A DNA stretch of 64,000 bases from Cladocopium goreaui. Its lineage: Eukaryota > Sar > Dinophyceae > Suessiales > Symbiodiniaceae. The notes under the pieces were generated by a model. It had not been told where the DNA came from, did not search any database, and saw nothing but the letters and a program-made list of their open reading frames with translations. The position numbers and the translations under genes are program-made. Below are positions 1 to 11,548 of this stretch, one piece after another. Within the stretch, counting starts at the first letter, position 1. The number at the start of each line of letters is the position of its first letter. Location of the stretch: NCBI GenBank assembly GCA_947184155.2, contig CAMXCT020006445.1:662723-726722 (forward strand), read 5' to 3'.

Positions 1-79
1 ATGGCAAATCAGCATTTTTAATGGGAAAACTCACTATAAATGGCCATGTTCAACAGCTATGTTATTTTACCAGAGGGTA
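1..79. mobile_element. TIR element family A, copy 1 (cut by window start)
   Basis: The right end TTTTACCAGAGGGTA is present, with the internal AATGGGAAAACTCACTATAAATGG segment typical of the family. Confidence 0.75.
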
Positions 80-461
80 CTTCCCTGGGGTGATGGACAC
101 AACCTTTCTAGGCCCAAAATCCAACTTCCACTCAGACAAACCTCCTGTTGATCCCCAATGGCTACAATCCAATCAAGACCACAAATTCAGTGCTGGTGAG
201 ATGGGAAATGTGAATGTATGCTTTTGCTTGTTAAAACATCTTGAAACCCAAGTTGTTGCTTGTTAATATATGCTTTCCGGTTAGCTAAACTTAAAACCAA
301 GTTTATTTCTGGTGCGAGCATGTCCACATCATTTAAAGGCATTGAACTTCATTGTTCTGCTGTGTGAAAAAGGCTATATCATCATGATTCATCATAATAT
401 ATATATATATATATGATGTCAAATCTTAAGTCTTAGCATGTCTTGTCTATGAAATCATATG

Positions 462-570
462 AGGGTTTCCTAAAATGGGGGGTACCCCATTCATCATCTA
501 TTTTAATAATTTTGAATAGGCTTTTTCATTATAAACCATCCATTTGGGGATACCCCAATATTTATGGAAA
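462..570. repeat. Family C element copy
   Basis: GGTTTCCTAAAATGGGGGGTACCCC to GGGGATACCCCAATATTTATGGAAACC. Confidence 0.6.
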
Positions 571-819
571 CCATCTGAAATCCCCCATGTTTCGCTGAAG
601 TCGCCATGTTTAAAAAAAGCCTCAGAGGTGAGAAGATCCAGGAGGCCCAGCGTGCCACGACTCTGAACCATCCTCGGGCTTTTATGGGGATTTTTTCACC
701 GTGAAACATGGGGATTGACCACCAAACTATGGAGGATATAGCCATATTGCAGGATGGCCATCAATCCACAGGAAGTCATATGCCCATGAGGATTCCCATC
801 ATGGGATGGATGACCATCA

Positions 820-937
820 CTGGTTGGTGGTTTTTCGCCTACCCCTCTGGAAAAAAAAACTATGAGTCAGTTGGGATGATGACATTCCCAACTGAATGGA
901 ACGTCATAAAGTTCCATGGTTCCAAAGCACCATCCAG
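820..937. mobile_element. TIR element family E, copy 1
   Basis: 118 bp, CTGGTTGGTGG ... CACCATCCAG, with the family's CCTACCCCTCTG and GTTCCATGGTTCCAAA interior. Confidence 0.7.
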
Positions 938-975
938 TGGAGATTCGTCGGACATGGAGAAATATCATTGGATAG

Positions 976-1034
976 CTAGTCGGACTGTGAGATTCTGGAT
1001 TCCTGGATGTTCAAGAAGGGGATTCCCAATTCAT
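976..1034 (-). CDS. Candidate terminal exon E53 with TAG stop
   Basis: Starts at the family B acceptor TTTACCCAG^AT GAA TTG and reads (D)ELGIPFLNIQESRISQSD then TAG (976-978). This would end the long minus-strand gene. Confidence 0.4.
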
Positions 1035-1153
1035 CTGGGTAAATTATACTATTTCACTAACCTGAATTAAGGCGGCCATTTGGGGATGAATTCCCGAATC
1101 CTAACCATGATTCCCAGTGACGGAGAACAGTGAGGTCGTTATAATTTACCCAG
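1035..1153. mobile_element. TIR element family B, copy 1, possible introner
   Basis: 119 bp with perfect 14-bp TIRs CTGGGTAAATTATA / TATAATTTACCCAG and ATTCAT on both sides. On minus, CTGG^GTAAAT and TTTACCCAG supply both splice sites of a 115-nt intron (1035-1149). Confidence 0.85.
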
Positions 1154-1171
1154 ATTCATTGATGATACCCT
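1150..1171 (-). CDS. Micro-exon candidate E52 between two introners
   Basis: 22 nt: TTACCAG^AGG GTA TCA TCA ATG AAT CTG G^GTAAAT, acceptor from family A and donor from family B. Confidence 0.38.
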
Positions 1172-1269
1172 CTGGTAATTTAACATAGCTATTGAAAATG
1201 ACCATTTATAGTGGATTTTGCCATTGAAAATGCTGATTTGCCATAGTTATGTTGGTTTACCAGAGGGTA
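1166..1269. mobile_element. TIR element family A, copy 2
   Basis: 104 bp: TACCCTCTGGTAA at one end and TTACCAGAGGGTA at the other. Read on minus, its GTAAAC end and TTACCAG end would be a donor and acceptor giving an 89-nt intron (1172-1260) between two exon-like islands. Confidence 0.85.
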
Positions 1270-1298
1270 CCCAATATATAAAGGGAAGTTTTCACCCC
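1261..1298 (-). CDS. Exon-like island E51
   Basis: GGTCGTAG^GG GGT GAA ... TAC CCT CTG^GTAAAC, donor in family A copy 2; reads GENFPLYIGYPL. Confidence 0.38.
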
Positions 1299-1302
1299 CT
1301 AC

Positions 1303-2700
1303 GACCAATCCACGGGGGTTTTGCTCCATAGTTTTTGGCCCGAAAACATATCAGGGGTGACGCCAAATCTGGCGGGATTCAAGCATGCAAACTTGGGGAT
1401 TGAATCAGGTACTTCAGAAAATCGTGTTTTTTGTTAGCTTACAGTCGCATTTTCGCTGTTTAAGAATTGCTAGGTTTTAAGAAGATATTGCACCTTGTTC
1501 TTGACAAACTGCTTGGTCGCTACAAAAAAATCGGATTCTCGTGGCTCAAATGCTCAGTACGTTTTGGGTCAAACGTGTTGTTCGAATGTGTTCAATGAAC
1601 AAAAACATGGTTCAACCATCTATGTTTTTGGGTCAATGATTTTGAGCTCATGGAGCAACAGTCACAACATGTGAGTACAATATCCAGGCCCACGACCCCT
1701 GAGGACTGGAAAAAAAATGCCGGGTATACCCTCACTATTTCCACTTACTAGTCATTGATTGAACATAACAACTCCTGACCCAATGTTTTCCCTCATACTC
1801 AAAAGCAAAATGTTTGGGTACCTACAGGAAAGCGCGAAACTCATGCCTAAGTCACGCCTGTGTGCTGAAAATCTGCTTTCCCCCATCTAAATGCAATTTC
1901 CAGGAAGTCATGCCTATTTCATGCCCGCAACCCAAATCACCATCTAAATGCAGCGGAAACCTTTGCTTCATTTTGATTAACTGATACCAGTAGTACTGCA
2001 CAAGGCGGTGGCGGAAGTTTCAAAAATAGTAGCCCTCAACCATGCACCACTTACAGCTACATGATTCCTCTTGTGTTTGCGATGTTTCATAGTTTATAGT
2101 TTATATGATATTAATTCAATTTATGTTCTAAAAAAAGTGAACATATTTGGAGGTCAGCTTGGGACAAAACAACTGATTGTGAGCCAGTGGGAAGTGGGAG
2201 GGTAACCCCTTGATAAAACAATCTACATCAATTTACTTGGATGAAGGGTTACAAAGAACTCTGTCGCGTTGACACCTACGGCACCGTATTTGGGGGTGCT
2301 TCTTCGCATCCAAGACAACCAACATCAAAGTGATGCAACCTATAATGACGGTGTTCCAATGTTCCTGTAGACCCTCCATGTACCCAAACAAAACAGGTAG
2401 GTATCCTCCCCAAAGCTATGGCTTGTTGCATTTTGTCCCCTCCAGAAAGGTAATCCTTTGCACATCTTTACACAAAGCATGTGTTATGGAGCATCCCGAC
2501 CTCAACCAAATTTCTATGGGCTTCCTCTCAGGGTCCATTTGTCAATGGGAATTCCAGGAGCCTAAAATGGAGGTACTGTACCATATAAGGCCATATTTTG
2601 TGGGGATATTCCCTCACATAGGCCTTACATAGGCCTTATATATGGTAGGTACCTCCAATCAATCGGTTCCTGAAATGGCCATTGAGTTTGCAGCTGCCCA
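1303..2700. other. Probable intron, no gene seen
   Basis: No clear TIR element or exon-like island was found in this stretch. Confidence 0.5.
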
Positions 2701-2708
2701 TGTTTTTC

Positions 2709-2804
2709 CCAGCGACGGACCGATATTGCTGATCATCGGCTTTTCTCTGATGGGACCGCTGGCGGACCTCGACGGGTCAGAAGGAGCCACGACCTTAACA
2801 AGGC
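2709..2804 (-). CDS. Exon-like island E50
   Basis: GAAATAAG^GC CTT GTT ... TCG CTG G^GAAAAA (GA donor), 31 codons (LVKVVAPSDPSRSASGPI..). A plus reading (DGPILLIIGFSLMGPLADL..) exists. Confidence 0.5.
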
Positions 2805-3532
2805 CTTATTTCTTGGGGTACCTGTGATGGGAAAACAAATCATTGATCCAAAAAATACCAGCTTGATGGTACCACATCTTTGAGCCGAACAAGTGAAAAA
2901 ACACACAATTTTCTCCGATTTGTCAATGATTCAATGCCGTTGACCGTTGGCCAAATCTCCGTGCATTGTTGATTTTATACATCCCTGTTGATTGATGCAG
3001 TAATTCCTCCCCGTCATTGATTAAACATTCCCATTGATCTCTTGGTTCAATCCGCATCCATTTCATGGACAGCCATCAATCCTTCCAAGAATTGGTTTAT
3101 TGGAAAATTGACAGGAAACCCCAATCAATTTGCGGGTATAGAGTGTAAAAAATGACAAAGCACCTTATTTTCATGCACTTTCTCCCCACAAACCCAATTC
3201 ATTGGAGGTTCATCCCGCTTTAAGTCAGATGTCAGTGGTGGTTGCACACATGGATGAACTAACTACCCTCCCATAATAAGAGTTGGCTTGCTAGAAAATC
3301 CACGAATTGTAGCTGATGTTTCCATTCAAAACCTCCAAATTCCATGGGATTTCCCTCAATGTCCCATCTTCTCCTACAGGATGGTGACCCTCAGTTATAA
3401 GTTGGTTTAGAACCCCCATGAACTGTAGTTATATCTACCATTGACATCCATAAAACGTATAGTTAAACCACTTCTATCACAGTTTCACAGCCTATCTTGG
3501 GGTTTGCCTCTGATTTTTCCCCTGAAAAGCGC

Positions 3533-3678
3533 CATGTTCGCCGGGTGGCTGGTCCTCTTCCAGGTCCCCCCAGAGATCCTCCTCGCTGGCGCGCAGCTCG
3601 ACCTGCGACTTCCTCGGGGAGCTCTGCAGGTGCTCCTCCGAGGCCCCCCCGCCCGGTCCCGCGAGGTCAGGTGCACCA
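3533..3678 (-). CDS. Exon-like island E49, acidic
   Basis: AAAACCCAG^T GGT GCA ... GAA CAT G^GCGCTT (GC donor), 48 codons, disordered and acidic (SEEHLQSSPRKSQVEL, EEDLWGDLEEDQPPG). Phase fits E48 and E50. Confidence 0.62.
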
Positions 3679-3948
3679 CTGGGTTTTGCTATGGCATTTC
3701 AGATATGACTTATATATAAACTACATATCACCATTTGTATATATATATATAAATAACCATAAAAATGTATATACATATATTATAGATATATGGCTAACTA
3801 TGGAAATCAGCCCCATAGTAGATAACTATGGATATAACTATATGGATAACTAACCCCCATAGTAGACATAAGTCCTGGTAAGTAGGGTGACATCTGTATC
3901 CACTTATAGTTCACCTTCGGAATGGAACTTCCAGCGGATCTTCATCAC

Positions 3949-4072
3949 CGGCCCCCAACCTTGACCCGTGATTCTTCGCCCGCCAGAAACTTGAGGCTCT
4001 TTGTCCTCGCATCCGCATCCCTCAGCGAAGAGCTACCGACCATGGGATCAGGTGCTTTGGTAGACCTTAAGC
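3949..4072 (-). CDS. Exon-like island E48
   Basis: TATTTCTCCAG^GC TTA AGG ... GGC CG^GTGATG, 40 codons (.. SSSLRDADARTKSLKFLAG..), purine at 70 percent of first positions. Plus strand also open. Confidence 0.62.
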
Positions 4073-5149
4073 CTGGAGAAATAAAGGCTTAACAGTTGCT
4101 TTGGAAATGGAAACACATGAAAGTTGCTGCAGAGGATTTCTTTTAGTTTCTATTTTTAACTGGAAGCTTCCAAAGAACAACTCTTCTTGACACAGGGTTC
4201 ATACCCATCGTGATTAAAAAATATGCTCTACTCATAAGCCCTGAGAGTTAGGGATTTGCCTAAGCGAACCAATATATTCAATCATATACAAGTATTGGTG
4301 TCTCATAGGCCCTGAGAGTTAAGGATTTGGTGTCAGTTGTCACTTGTCGCACAAGAAGAAAAGCATATAGGCAACCCCAAAAAAATGGAAACACTGCAAT
4401 TTACCACTATTTTACAATCAGATTTTCCAAAATTCTATCTCAACTTGGGGGTTGCTATATCCATGTCTTGCTCTACATCTACCACTGCGCTGATCAACCC
4501 ACCAATAATCTGATCAGCACAGTTGGGGGATATCGTTGACAACTGTTTGCATTCCTGATTCATTGGACACATTCACTGTATATCCACCATATAAGCATAG
4601 GTACATCTATGCTGTTGTAAACCAACAAACATAGGTACACTAATAATGTGGTAGATATACATATGAGATGGAACATGGGTCAGGAATTCACACTTATGGT
4701 TTTGCTCAAAACTGCCAACACCAAACCCCCGTCGTGTCCACTGGTGCTATGGTTAAATCTGCTTACACCGACACGATCTCCTATGATAGATCCTGTCAGC
4801 TATAAATATATATATATACAAATAGTCATGGGTATCATCAACCATATAAATCATATTTGGTCGTCATATATGGTTATCGTTTGCCGAAACACATATATAT
4901 ATATATTCATCAACATTAAGTCGACATTAACTGATCATTATGTCAGAAGTTGAACCATTGAGTATAGTCATGGACATCAACTAGTCATTTACTAGTCATT
5001 AAGTTATACAGTCGTTATATATATACACAGTTCTATAGTTTATAGCAATATATACAGTTTTTATATACAGTCATTAGTCATTTACTAGTCGTTATACCAC
5101 ATTCTTCGTTGTAGTTCTTGGCATCCAAGGCATCCAAGGCATCCAAGGC

Positions 5150-5279
5150 GCATGGCAATGGCCTTGAGGCTGAAGGTGCTGGCGGCCAGCGCTTGGACCG
5201 TCATGCGGTTGTCCAACTCCCGGTAGTCCTGGCGGGCGAGCGGCGAGCGGCGGGCGGGGCCATCTTGGGCTTCCAGGAT
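5150..5279 (-). CDS. Exon-like island E47
   Basis: CCTGGAAG^ATC CTG GAA ... GCC ATG C^GCCTTG (GC donor), 43 codons (.. ARQDYRELDNRMTVQALAAS..), very GC-rich at third positions. A CCTTGGATG triplet repeat follows. Confidence 0.68.
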
Positions 5280-5409
5280 CTTCCAGGATTGGCCAAGTCA
5301 TGTTTGATAATTAGATTGGATGTATATATATATAATATATATATATCAAGAGAGAGAGAAATAGATGTACAACAAGTGTTTAGATTCTATGATATATATA
5401 TATATATGT

Positions 5410-5545
5410 AGATCAATAGATAGATAGATAGATAGATAGATCGATGGATGGATGGATGGATGGATGGATGGATCGATGGATGGATGGATGGATGTATAGA
5501 TAGATATGCATTATATGAGTTTATGTATCTTATATACATATATAT
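5410..5545. repeat. GATA/GATG microsatellite
   Basis: (GATA)n passes into (GATG)n and back; TA-rich DNA flanks it on both sides. Confidence 0.9.
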
Positions 5546-5844
5546 ATATACTGGGATACTACACAATCATGTATTCTGGAATTCTGAGATGCACAAATCA
5601 CGAACAGAAAATGAAAGTATCCTAAATACAACATCTGGTACCTTCTGCTTTACACCATATGGGGTTGCCTAAAAATCATGTACCACCCAATTTCACTGCT
5701 GAATCATCATATCCACATTATCCGAGATTATCTCCATTAACTATTAACCCAATATCTATCATCTATTAATCAACCTTGGTTATCTTTTCAACCCAATATG
5801 TAAATCAACCATTCCTATGATTCAAATTACATCTTGGGGTACAC

Positions 5845-5913
5845 CTCATTTTCAGACACTACAAGCTCCGGTGGCAGTTCCTCGCAAATTCGGTGCACCG
5901 ACTTCTTCAAAAC
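5845..5913 (-). CDS. Exon-like island E46
   Basis: AAAACCCAG^GTT TTG ... AAT GAG^GTGTAC, 23 codons (VLKKSVHRICEELPPELVV..), G in 39 percent of first and 9 percent of second positions. Confidence 0.62.
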
Positions 5914-5944
5914 CTGGGTTTTTGACAAATGACGCCACCCTGGC

Positions 5945-6060
5945 GTACAGGATGGGGCCCCCCAGTGATGTGAATGTTGGTTTATAAACCCCATGAATAC
6001 TATAGTTATCTATTAGTTATCTATAGTTACATCTACCATAAACCATGGAATTCAGCCACT
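5945..6060. repeat. Partial or diverged family D element
   Basis: GGGGCCCCCCAGTGATG, GGTTTATAAACCCC and ACCATAAACCATGG segments match family D, but only one end is clear. Similar remnants lie at 3370-3450, 28880-28990, 29480-29520 and at the window end (63940-64000). Confidence 0.55.
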
Positions 6061-6627
6061 TTTCTAAGGCAACTGAACGCTATCTCCCCATCCAGTATAC
6101 CATCTGGTTTCATCAAACGTGGCTGGCTGGACGATCCCCTGATAAATGGTAGATTTTCCAGCTGGTTCTCAACCTCCCCTGTTGCTGGTCATTGGGGATC
6201 ATCATCCGTTAGAAAAAAAAACTCAAAGCACCAATCAGTCAAAAATATCTAGCTGTTTCTTGATTGGTGAAGCCCAATGGTGGTGAAATGTTGGCAGCAT
6301 GGCACGCTGATCGACTGAGATCTTTTCGGGCGGGGACTAACCTCACAAAATACCATGGGAATCATGGTACGATGATGCTTTCAACCCTGGGTAAAAATCT
6401 GTTGTTGGGGCGAGACCTCAGAGTCAAACCAGAAGAAAAGATAGCCAAAGGGGGAACAATTTTGTTTCCCTGCAATGATTTTCAGGAAAACACACATTTT
6501 TAATGTGTGTATGTTAAAACTATTGAGAATTCACAAAACTCCGCAGCATTCCTAAAACTTATGGCTATAGATCAAAGTTGGTACCAATATAGTATAAACA
6601 TGTATAAACGCATTCCTGATACAGTAC

Positions 6628-6728
6628 GATGTTCATCCGTGAAAGACACGACCTGCCTGAAGTCTTCGCTGTGACCAGTGGACCAGTGGACCAGGCCACC
6701 GATGTCATGTCCCAACGAAAACCTAGCC
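6628..6728 (-). CDS. Exon-like island E45
   Basis: CTGTTTAG^GG CTA GGT ... AAC ATC^GTACTG, 33 codons, phase 1 in and 0 out. Two minus frames and a plus frame (RERHDLPEVFAVTSG..) are open. By codon-position bias the plus reading is the better one at this island. Confidence 0.35.
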
Positions 6729-6954
6729 CTAAACAGGAATCCTTCAATGTTTGGTGATAAAGACTGATTAAGACAGTATATTTGTAATGATTATAAAAGA
6801 GTCTTTACATTTATAAATATATATATATATATTGTACATCTATATGATTCAATGTCTGGTGAATCACATATAATATAGATGTACAATAAGTTCTGCTTGA
6901 GGACATTTCTGCTCGAGACTCGAGATATGTAGTGATGTTTGATGATTTTTGTTC

Positions 6955-7026
6955 GTTTCAGGAATGTGTGCTCGAGGCATTGTACACAATTCACAGGGTT
7001 CCAAACAACTACCTTTTCAATGTGCA
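6955..7026 (-). CDS. Exon-like island E44
   Basis: CAAACCAG^TG CAC ATT ... CTG AAA C^GAACAA; reads HIEKVVVWNPVNCVQCLEH... The plus strand (TTTCAG^GAA TGT.., ECVLEALYTIHRVPNNYL..) is equally open. Confidence 0.35.
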
Positions 7027-7155
7027 CTGGTTTGCGCAAATTTTCGCGTTGTGCATCCTTGTTCTGCTCAGATCAGAGGAAATCAAATAGGACATCACAG
7101 GGCATTGTCAAACTATGATAAGTCAAGACAGTACAGTCAAGATTTGTTTTTTTTC

Positions 7156-7181
7156 CAGTTTCTGCTCGTTGTTGACGTTTG
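7156..7181 (-). CDS. Exon-like island E43
   Basis: TTAACCGAG^C AAA CGT ... GAA ACT G^GAAAAA; reads KRQQRAET. The plus strand has a fine pyrimidine tract here (TTTTTTTTCCAG) and reads FLLVVDVCSVKGEDM, so strand is uncertain. Confidence 0.3.
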
Positions 7182-7448
7182 CTCGGTTAAGGGAGAAGAT
7201 ATGAACAGCCCCATGAAAAGATCCAAAATGTCACAGGTTACAACTACAATCAGTTAAATATATCCATATGCTCAATGTATGGGTATATTTACCTACATTT
7301 GTTTTTTTTGGGGGGGGCAAATGTTGGACCATATTCCATATACATACATGGAGCATATGGGTATGGGATTGTCTCAAACTGTGAGATAGCATGTTCAAAA
7401 GGATAGCCATGTCATTGCGAAACAACGATTTTCTCCCAGAAAAAAATG

Positions 7449-7795
7449 AAGGTTTCCATAAATGGGGGTACCCCTAAATCATCCATTTTAATAGGATCTT
7501 CCCCTTTAAACCAACCATTTTGGGGTACCCCCAATTTAGGAGCCCCCCATTTTAGCGTTGTGGGGTTCCACCAACACGCAGTCATGATGCTCGTTCCAGT
7601 CGATTGCACTGACTGGCCAGCCTGGTGAATCTCACCTGGAGCATCGCCGTAGAGTGTCTGAACATGGGGTCGGTCTACCACCCCGCAATAAATCAATAAG
7701 GGGTTTCCATAAATAGGAGTATCCCCAAATGGATGGTTTATAATGGAAAAACCTGTTAAATATGGATGATCAATGGGGTACCTTGGAGGTACCAC
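7449..7795. repeat. Two facing family C elements around an exon-like island
   Basis: GGTTTCCATAAATGGGGGTACCCC (7451) and an inverted copy ending near 7795 flank the island at 7578-7657. The 128-codon minus frame that spans all three is mostly element sequence. Confidence 0.55.
7578..7657 (-). CDS. Exon-like island E42
   Basis: ATGTTCAG^ACA CTC ... ATG ACT GC^GTGTTG, 26 codons (TLYGDAPGEIHQAGQSVQ..). It lies between two family C elements. Confidence 0.58.
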
Positions 7796-7799
7796 CATT

Positions 7800-8221
7800 C
7801 ATGTTATGGAAGCCCCCAAGCCCTGGACGTTGAATGGGATGATGATTATATAACCAGCCACCCACGACATTTAACCAGCGGATTTAGATGATGATGTTCA
7901 TTATTATGATGATATCAGTTCTGTACCGATGATGATGATGATGTTTAACCAATGAATTTAGGGGGTAGCCGATTTTTCAGACAAGGCCAATGCAATGTTT
8001 TGTGTCTTTACCATCAGCTACAGGATTTCCTGCGGGCTGAAGTCATGTCTGGGCCCCCAAGAACTGAATTCAATGGGAACATCTCAAGATCATGGCACAA
8101 AAAAGGTGAAAACAATGGGGTGAAACCATGGATTTTAGCTCCAGAAAAAGCATCATGGCTGATCCGCGTCGTCTTCATGACGGTTGATTCAGTTCACTCG
8201 CGGAAATTGTCTATATAAATC

Positions 8222-8253
<32 letters not shown>

Positions 8254-9020
8254 ATGTATAGGTGGATAGATATAATGTGTAGGTAATTAAACGAAACTTT
8301 GGAAAACATACAGTCTTATTTGGACGATAAACCCGTGTTTTTTTCATTCTGCAGATATCCCCTTCAAATAACCCCCAAGTGAGTCACACAACTTATGAGA
8401 ATGCCGTTTCAAACGTGATCCATGGCTGTTACAACTACAAATATGACCATTTATCCCATTCATAAGCTGGATGATATCTCTGGTGGTAAATGTTAACACA
8501 ATTCCAAGGAGTATGGGTCCTCAATAGTTAAAATATTCAGCTACTACTAGACTACCAAACAATCAATTAATATCCCATGAACTATAATCAATAAATACCC
8601 CTGAAAAAGATTGAAAAAGTGTATAGCCCTAAAAAACATAAGTACAGCCCTACATAGCCCTAAAAAGAATCTAATGTTCAATGTAAAATCACCGTAGTTT
8701 GATGACTAAACATGCTTAAACTCAAGCAGTGCTGGGTGAATCCCGTTAAAGTCAATAATCAATCAACCCAGGTTTTTTGTGTCCCATCAATCATGTAGTA
8801 TATATATATTATATATTCCCAAAACAAATCCGCATTCTCTCCATCATATTCCCATTAAACTCCCATTAAACTGCTCATCAATCCCAGTATATATATATAT
8901 ATACATCATTATACATCTACGTATACATTAATGGTTAATTTGTTACGTATATACATTACAAAAACTAACCATTAAGCCTGCCATAATCCTATCCCCAATA
9001 CCTCGCGACTACTCCACCAC
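7800..9020. other. Probable intron with TA-rich runs
   Basis: Contains (TA)n near 8220-8260 and 8800-8910. A possible short coding island near 8020-8070 (LQDFLRAEVMSGPP on plus) is too weak to call. Confidence 0.45.
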
Positions 9021-9031
9021 TTCTAAAAATC

Positions 9032-9075
9032 GATCGCCTCATCGACGTACTGCAGCGCCTCTTGCACTTCTTGTC
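9032..9075 (-). CDS. Exon-like island E41
   Basis: TTCCCAAG^GA CAA GAA ... GCG ATC^GATTTT (GA donor); reads QEVQEALQYVDEAI. Confidence 0.6.
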
Positions 9076-9444
9076 CTTGGGAAGTGATTAATAGTGGTTC
9101 ATAATGGTTATTAGGGATTAATACCTGATCAAATGAATAATATATCTGGTTGGTGGTGCAATAACCATCTTGGAACTTGTTGAACCACGTCTTTAACCAA
9201 TCACTTCTTGTCAACGAGACATGCCATCTGTTTTCTGTGGGAACAAAAACATATCAAATCCTCATTTCACCCATTGTTCAAATGATGATCCTTCTCCTGG
9301 TAAGATGCCCATATTTCATCATAGTTCCGATGATTTTCCATGAGGTGCTCATGTTTCCAACTATTTTCCATATGTTCACCTTCCAAAATTTCCATATTTC
9401 TAACTATGTCCATCATCTTTTCCAATGATTTTCCTTATCCCTGC

Positions 9445-9508
9445 CACATTTCGCAGCTTCGTTGCTGAAGGTGGCAAACTTCGGTTCGATGACCAGCAAG
9501 CCCTTGGC
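9445..9508 (-). CDS. Exon-like island E40
   Basis: TTTCTTCAG^GCC AAG ... AAA TGT G^GCAGGG (GC donor), 21 codons (AKGLLVIEPKFATFSNEAAK..). Phase fits E39 and E41. A plus reading (FVAEGGKLRFDDQQALGLK with GTAAAA donor) is a serious rival. Confidence 0.55.
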
Positions 9509-9727
9509 CTGAAGAAAGCCAGGTAAAACCTCTGAAAACCAATGGCATTGCCTGCTTTTTTTAAATGAGTTCTTGAAAATCTTCAATTCATCATTTTTCG
9601 ATCAGTTTTCCATGTTTCTTGCCTGATTTTTCCAGGTGTTCTCAGGTTTTCCTGTGCCAAAAAGGCCATTTTTGGCCACTTCCCACGTGGAAGGCCACTT
9701 CCCACGTGGAAGGCCACTTCCCCGCGC

Positions 9728-9782
9728 CTTCTCCTCCACTTGTTCCACCTTCAGGGAGGCGTGATCCGCAGCGCGGGTGGCC
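9728..9782 (-). CDS. Exon-like island E39
   Basis: ATCTCGCAG^G GCC ACC ... GAG AAG^GCGCGG (GC donor), 18 codons (ATRAADHASLKVEQVEEK), coiled-coil-like, G in 56 percent of first positions. Confidence 0.6.
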
Positions 9783-9967
9783 CTGCGAGATGGACATGCA
9801 GGTGATGACATGTATATAGATGATATGTTGTAATATCAAAATAGGTTAAATATATAAAAATAGTGATTAATAGTTGTTATTAATAGTGATTAATATACCA
9901 TAATAGTGATGAATAGTGGTTCATAATGGTTATTAGTGATTAATACCTGATCAAATGAATACTATAT

Positions 9968-10069
9968 CTGGTTGGTGGTGCAATAACCATCTTGAAAAAT
10001 ATGAAAGTCAATGGGAAGGATTATCCCATGTATTATGGAAAATAAAAAACGGTCCAAACCACCAACCAG
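9968..10069. mobile_element. TIR element family E, copy 2
   Basis: 102 bp, CTGGTTGGTGG ... CCACCAACCAG, flanked by ATAT on both sides. A fragment of the same family lies near 9138-9190. Confidence 0.75.
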
Positions 10070-10075
10070 ATATGG

Positions 10076-10179
10076 TACCCTCTGGTAAACTAACATAGCT
10101 ATGGAAAATCATCATTTTTAATGGGAAAACTCACTATAAATTGCCATTTTCACTAGCTATGTTAGTTTACCAAATGGTA
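10076..10179. mobile_element. TIR element family A, copy 3
   Basis: 104 bp, TACCCTCTGGTAAACTAACATAGC to a slightly mutated TTTACCAAATGGTA end. It adjoins family E copy 2. Confidence 0.85.
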
Positions 10180-11100
10180 TATGATATGTTGTAATATTAA
10201 AATCGGTTAAACATATTAAAATAGGTTAAAGCAGGTAAAATATGTGGTAAAAATAACATATAATATTATGGTATATTGTAATATTAGAATAGATTAAACT
10301 ATGGGATTAGATGTAGGATAATAAGTGGTAACATGTAGGTTAATATATAGTAATAGGTGGTGTAATATGCATCAATAGTGTATAATATTAGAGTATAATA
10401 GGTGATATACTGGGATTCAATGGGATTTAATGGGATATATATAATTACTATATAATGTAATGGGATTAAAGTTGTATTATATTGCATTACAATGCATTTA
10501 ACACATAATATATACCATTATCTGATAACATGTATTTGTAACATGTATGTACTGTAACTATATAATATGTATGATGGGATTTGAACGGATTTAATGGGAC
10601 ATGGAGCAGCGTCAAAAAGTTGGTTTAGGAACTGGTGTGTTTATAACTATTCCAATAGTGGGTTTTTTATGATCCCCTTTCAATAGGTTAGTAGAACCCC
10701 AAAAATAACAATCAATGGGTCTTTGACAATGCTCAGTGTATAATCCGTACACTGAGGTATATACACACAAATATGGATATGAATGTATGTCAAGCTATTT
10801 ATGATTGAATAATATAACTAAATGTTTGCATTGGAATACCTAACCAATCATTAGCAGCGGTTCCGGACGCATTAGTAATAGGGAACTAGTACCGTATTGG
10901 AATCCTTATATTGCCCAAAAGTTGAGAGTGAGTGCATGATAATGTTTTTTGAAGGATGCTCATACCAGCATTTATAATTGTCATAGACCCATAATGACTC
11001 GACCTCCCATCTGCTTCCCCATTTCAAGTGGATTCCTCATGGGAGAACACCATTTCATCATCGACGTAAATCCAGGTGAATGGGATAAACATGGATAAAC
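10180..11100. other. AT-rich stretch, no gene seen
   Basis: Low-complexity TAATATT-type sequence between two family A copies. Nothing coding was recognised. Confidence 0.5.
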
Positions 11101-11104
11101 CATT

Positions 11105-11208
11105 TACCCTCTGGTAAACTAACATAGCTGTTGCAAATGGTGATATATAGTTGATTTACCCATTAATAATGGTGATTTTCCATAGCTATGTTAGTTTGCC
11201 AGAGGGTA
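11105..11208. mobile_element. TIR element family A, copy 4
   Basis: 104 bp with TIRs TACCCTCTGGTAAACTAACATAGC and GCTATGTTAGTTTGCCAGAGGGTA. The inner part is inverted relative to copy 3, so the family inserts in both orientations. Confidence 0.85.
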
Positions 11209-11312
11209 GTTCATTGATTTTCACAGCTATAAACCTCCATCTCTTTGCTGTAAATCCTGCATTTTCACTATCCCTTATCCCAAATAATCCTCAAGCCCAT
11301 CTGCTTCACATG

Positions 11313-11548
11313 GGGGGTTCCTAAAATAGGGGTACCCCATTTATCATCCATGTTCATAAGATTTTCCATGATAAACCATCCATTTGGGGTATCTCCATTT
11401 ATGGAAACCACCATATATAGCCAATTGGTAATTGGCATAGGGATTCCCCATATTCCCCGTTCTTGGAGTATTATAATTCCCAATATATTGGGTAGTATAA
11501 TCCTCTATAATCATCAGCCAACCAGGTTTTTGAAATATCTGCGCCTCT
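11313..11548. repeat. Family C/G composite repeat, copy 1
   Basis: GGTTCCTAAAATAGGGGTACCCC ... GATAAACCATCCATTTGGGG, then a segment GCCAATTGGTAATTGGCATAGGG and an end TCATCAGCCAACCAGG. It is about 80 percent alike to 12958-13175 by eye. A minus-strand exon-like island ends at its right border. Confidence 0.7.

Larger units (their letters stand above)
79..975. other. Downstream region with family C and E elements and one ambiguous GC-richer island
   Basis: Apart from the elements at 462-570 and 820-937, a GC-richer island at about 620-690 is open on plus (GEKIQEAQRATTLN after GCCTCAG) and on minus (KARGWFRVVARWASW). I cannot tell which strand is coding, or whether it is coding at all. Confidence 0.4.
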
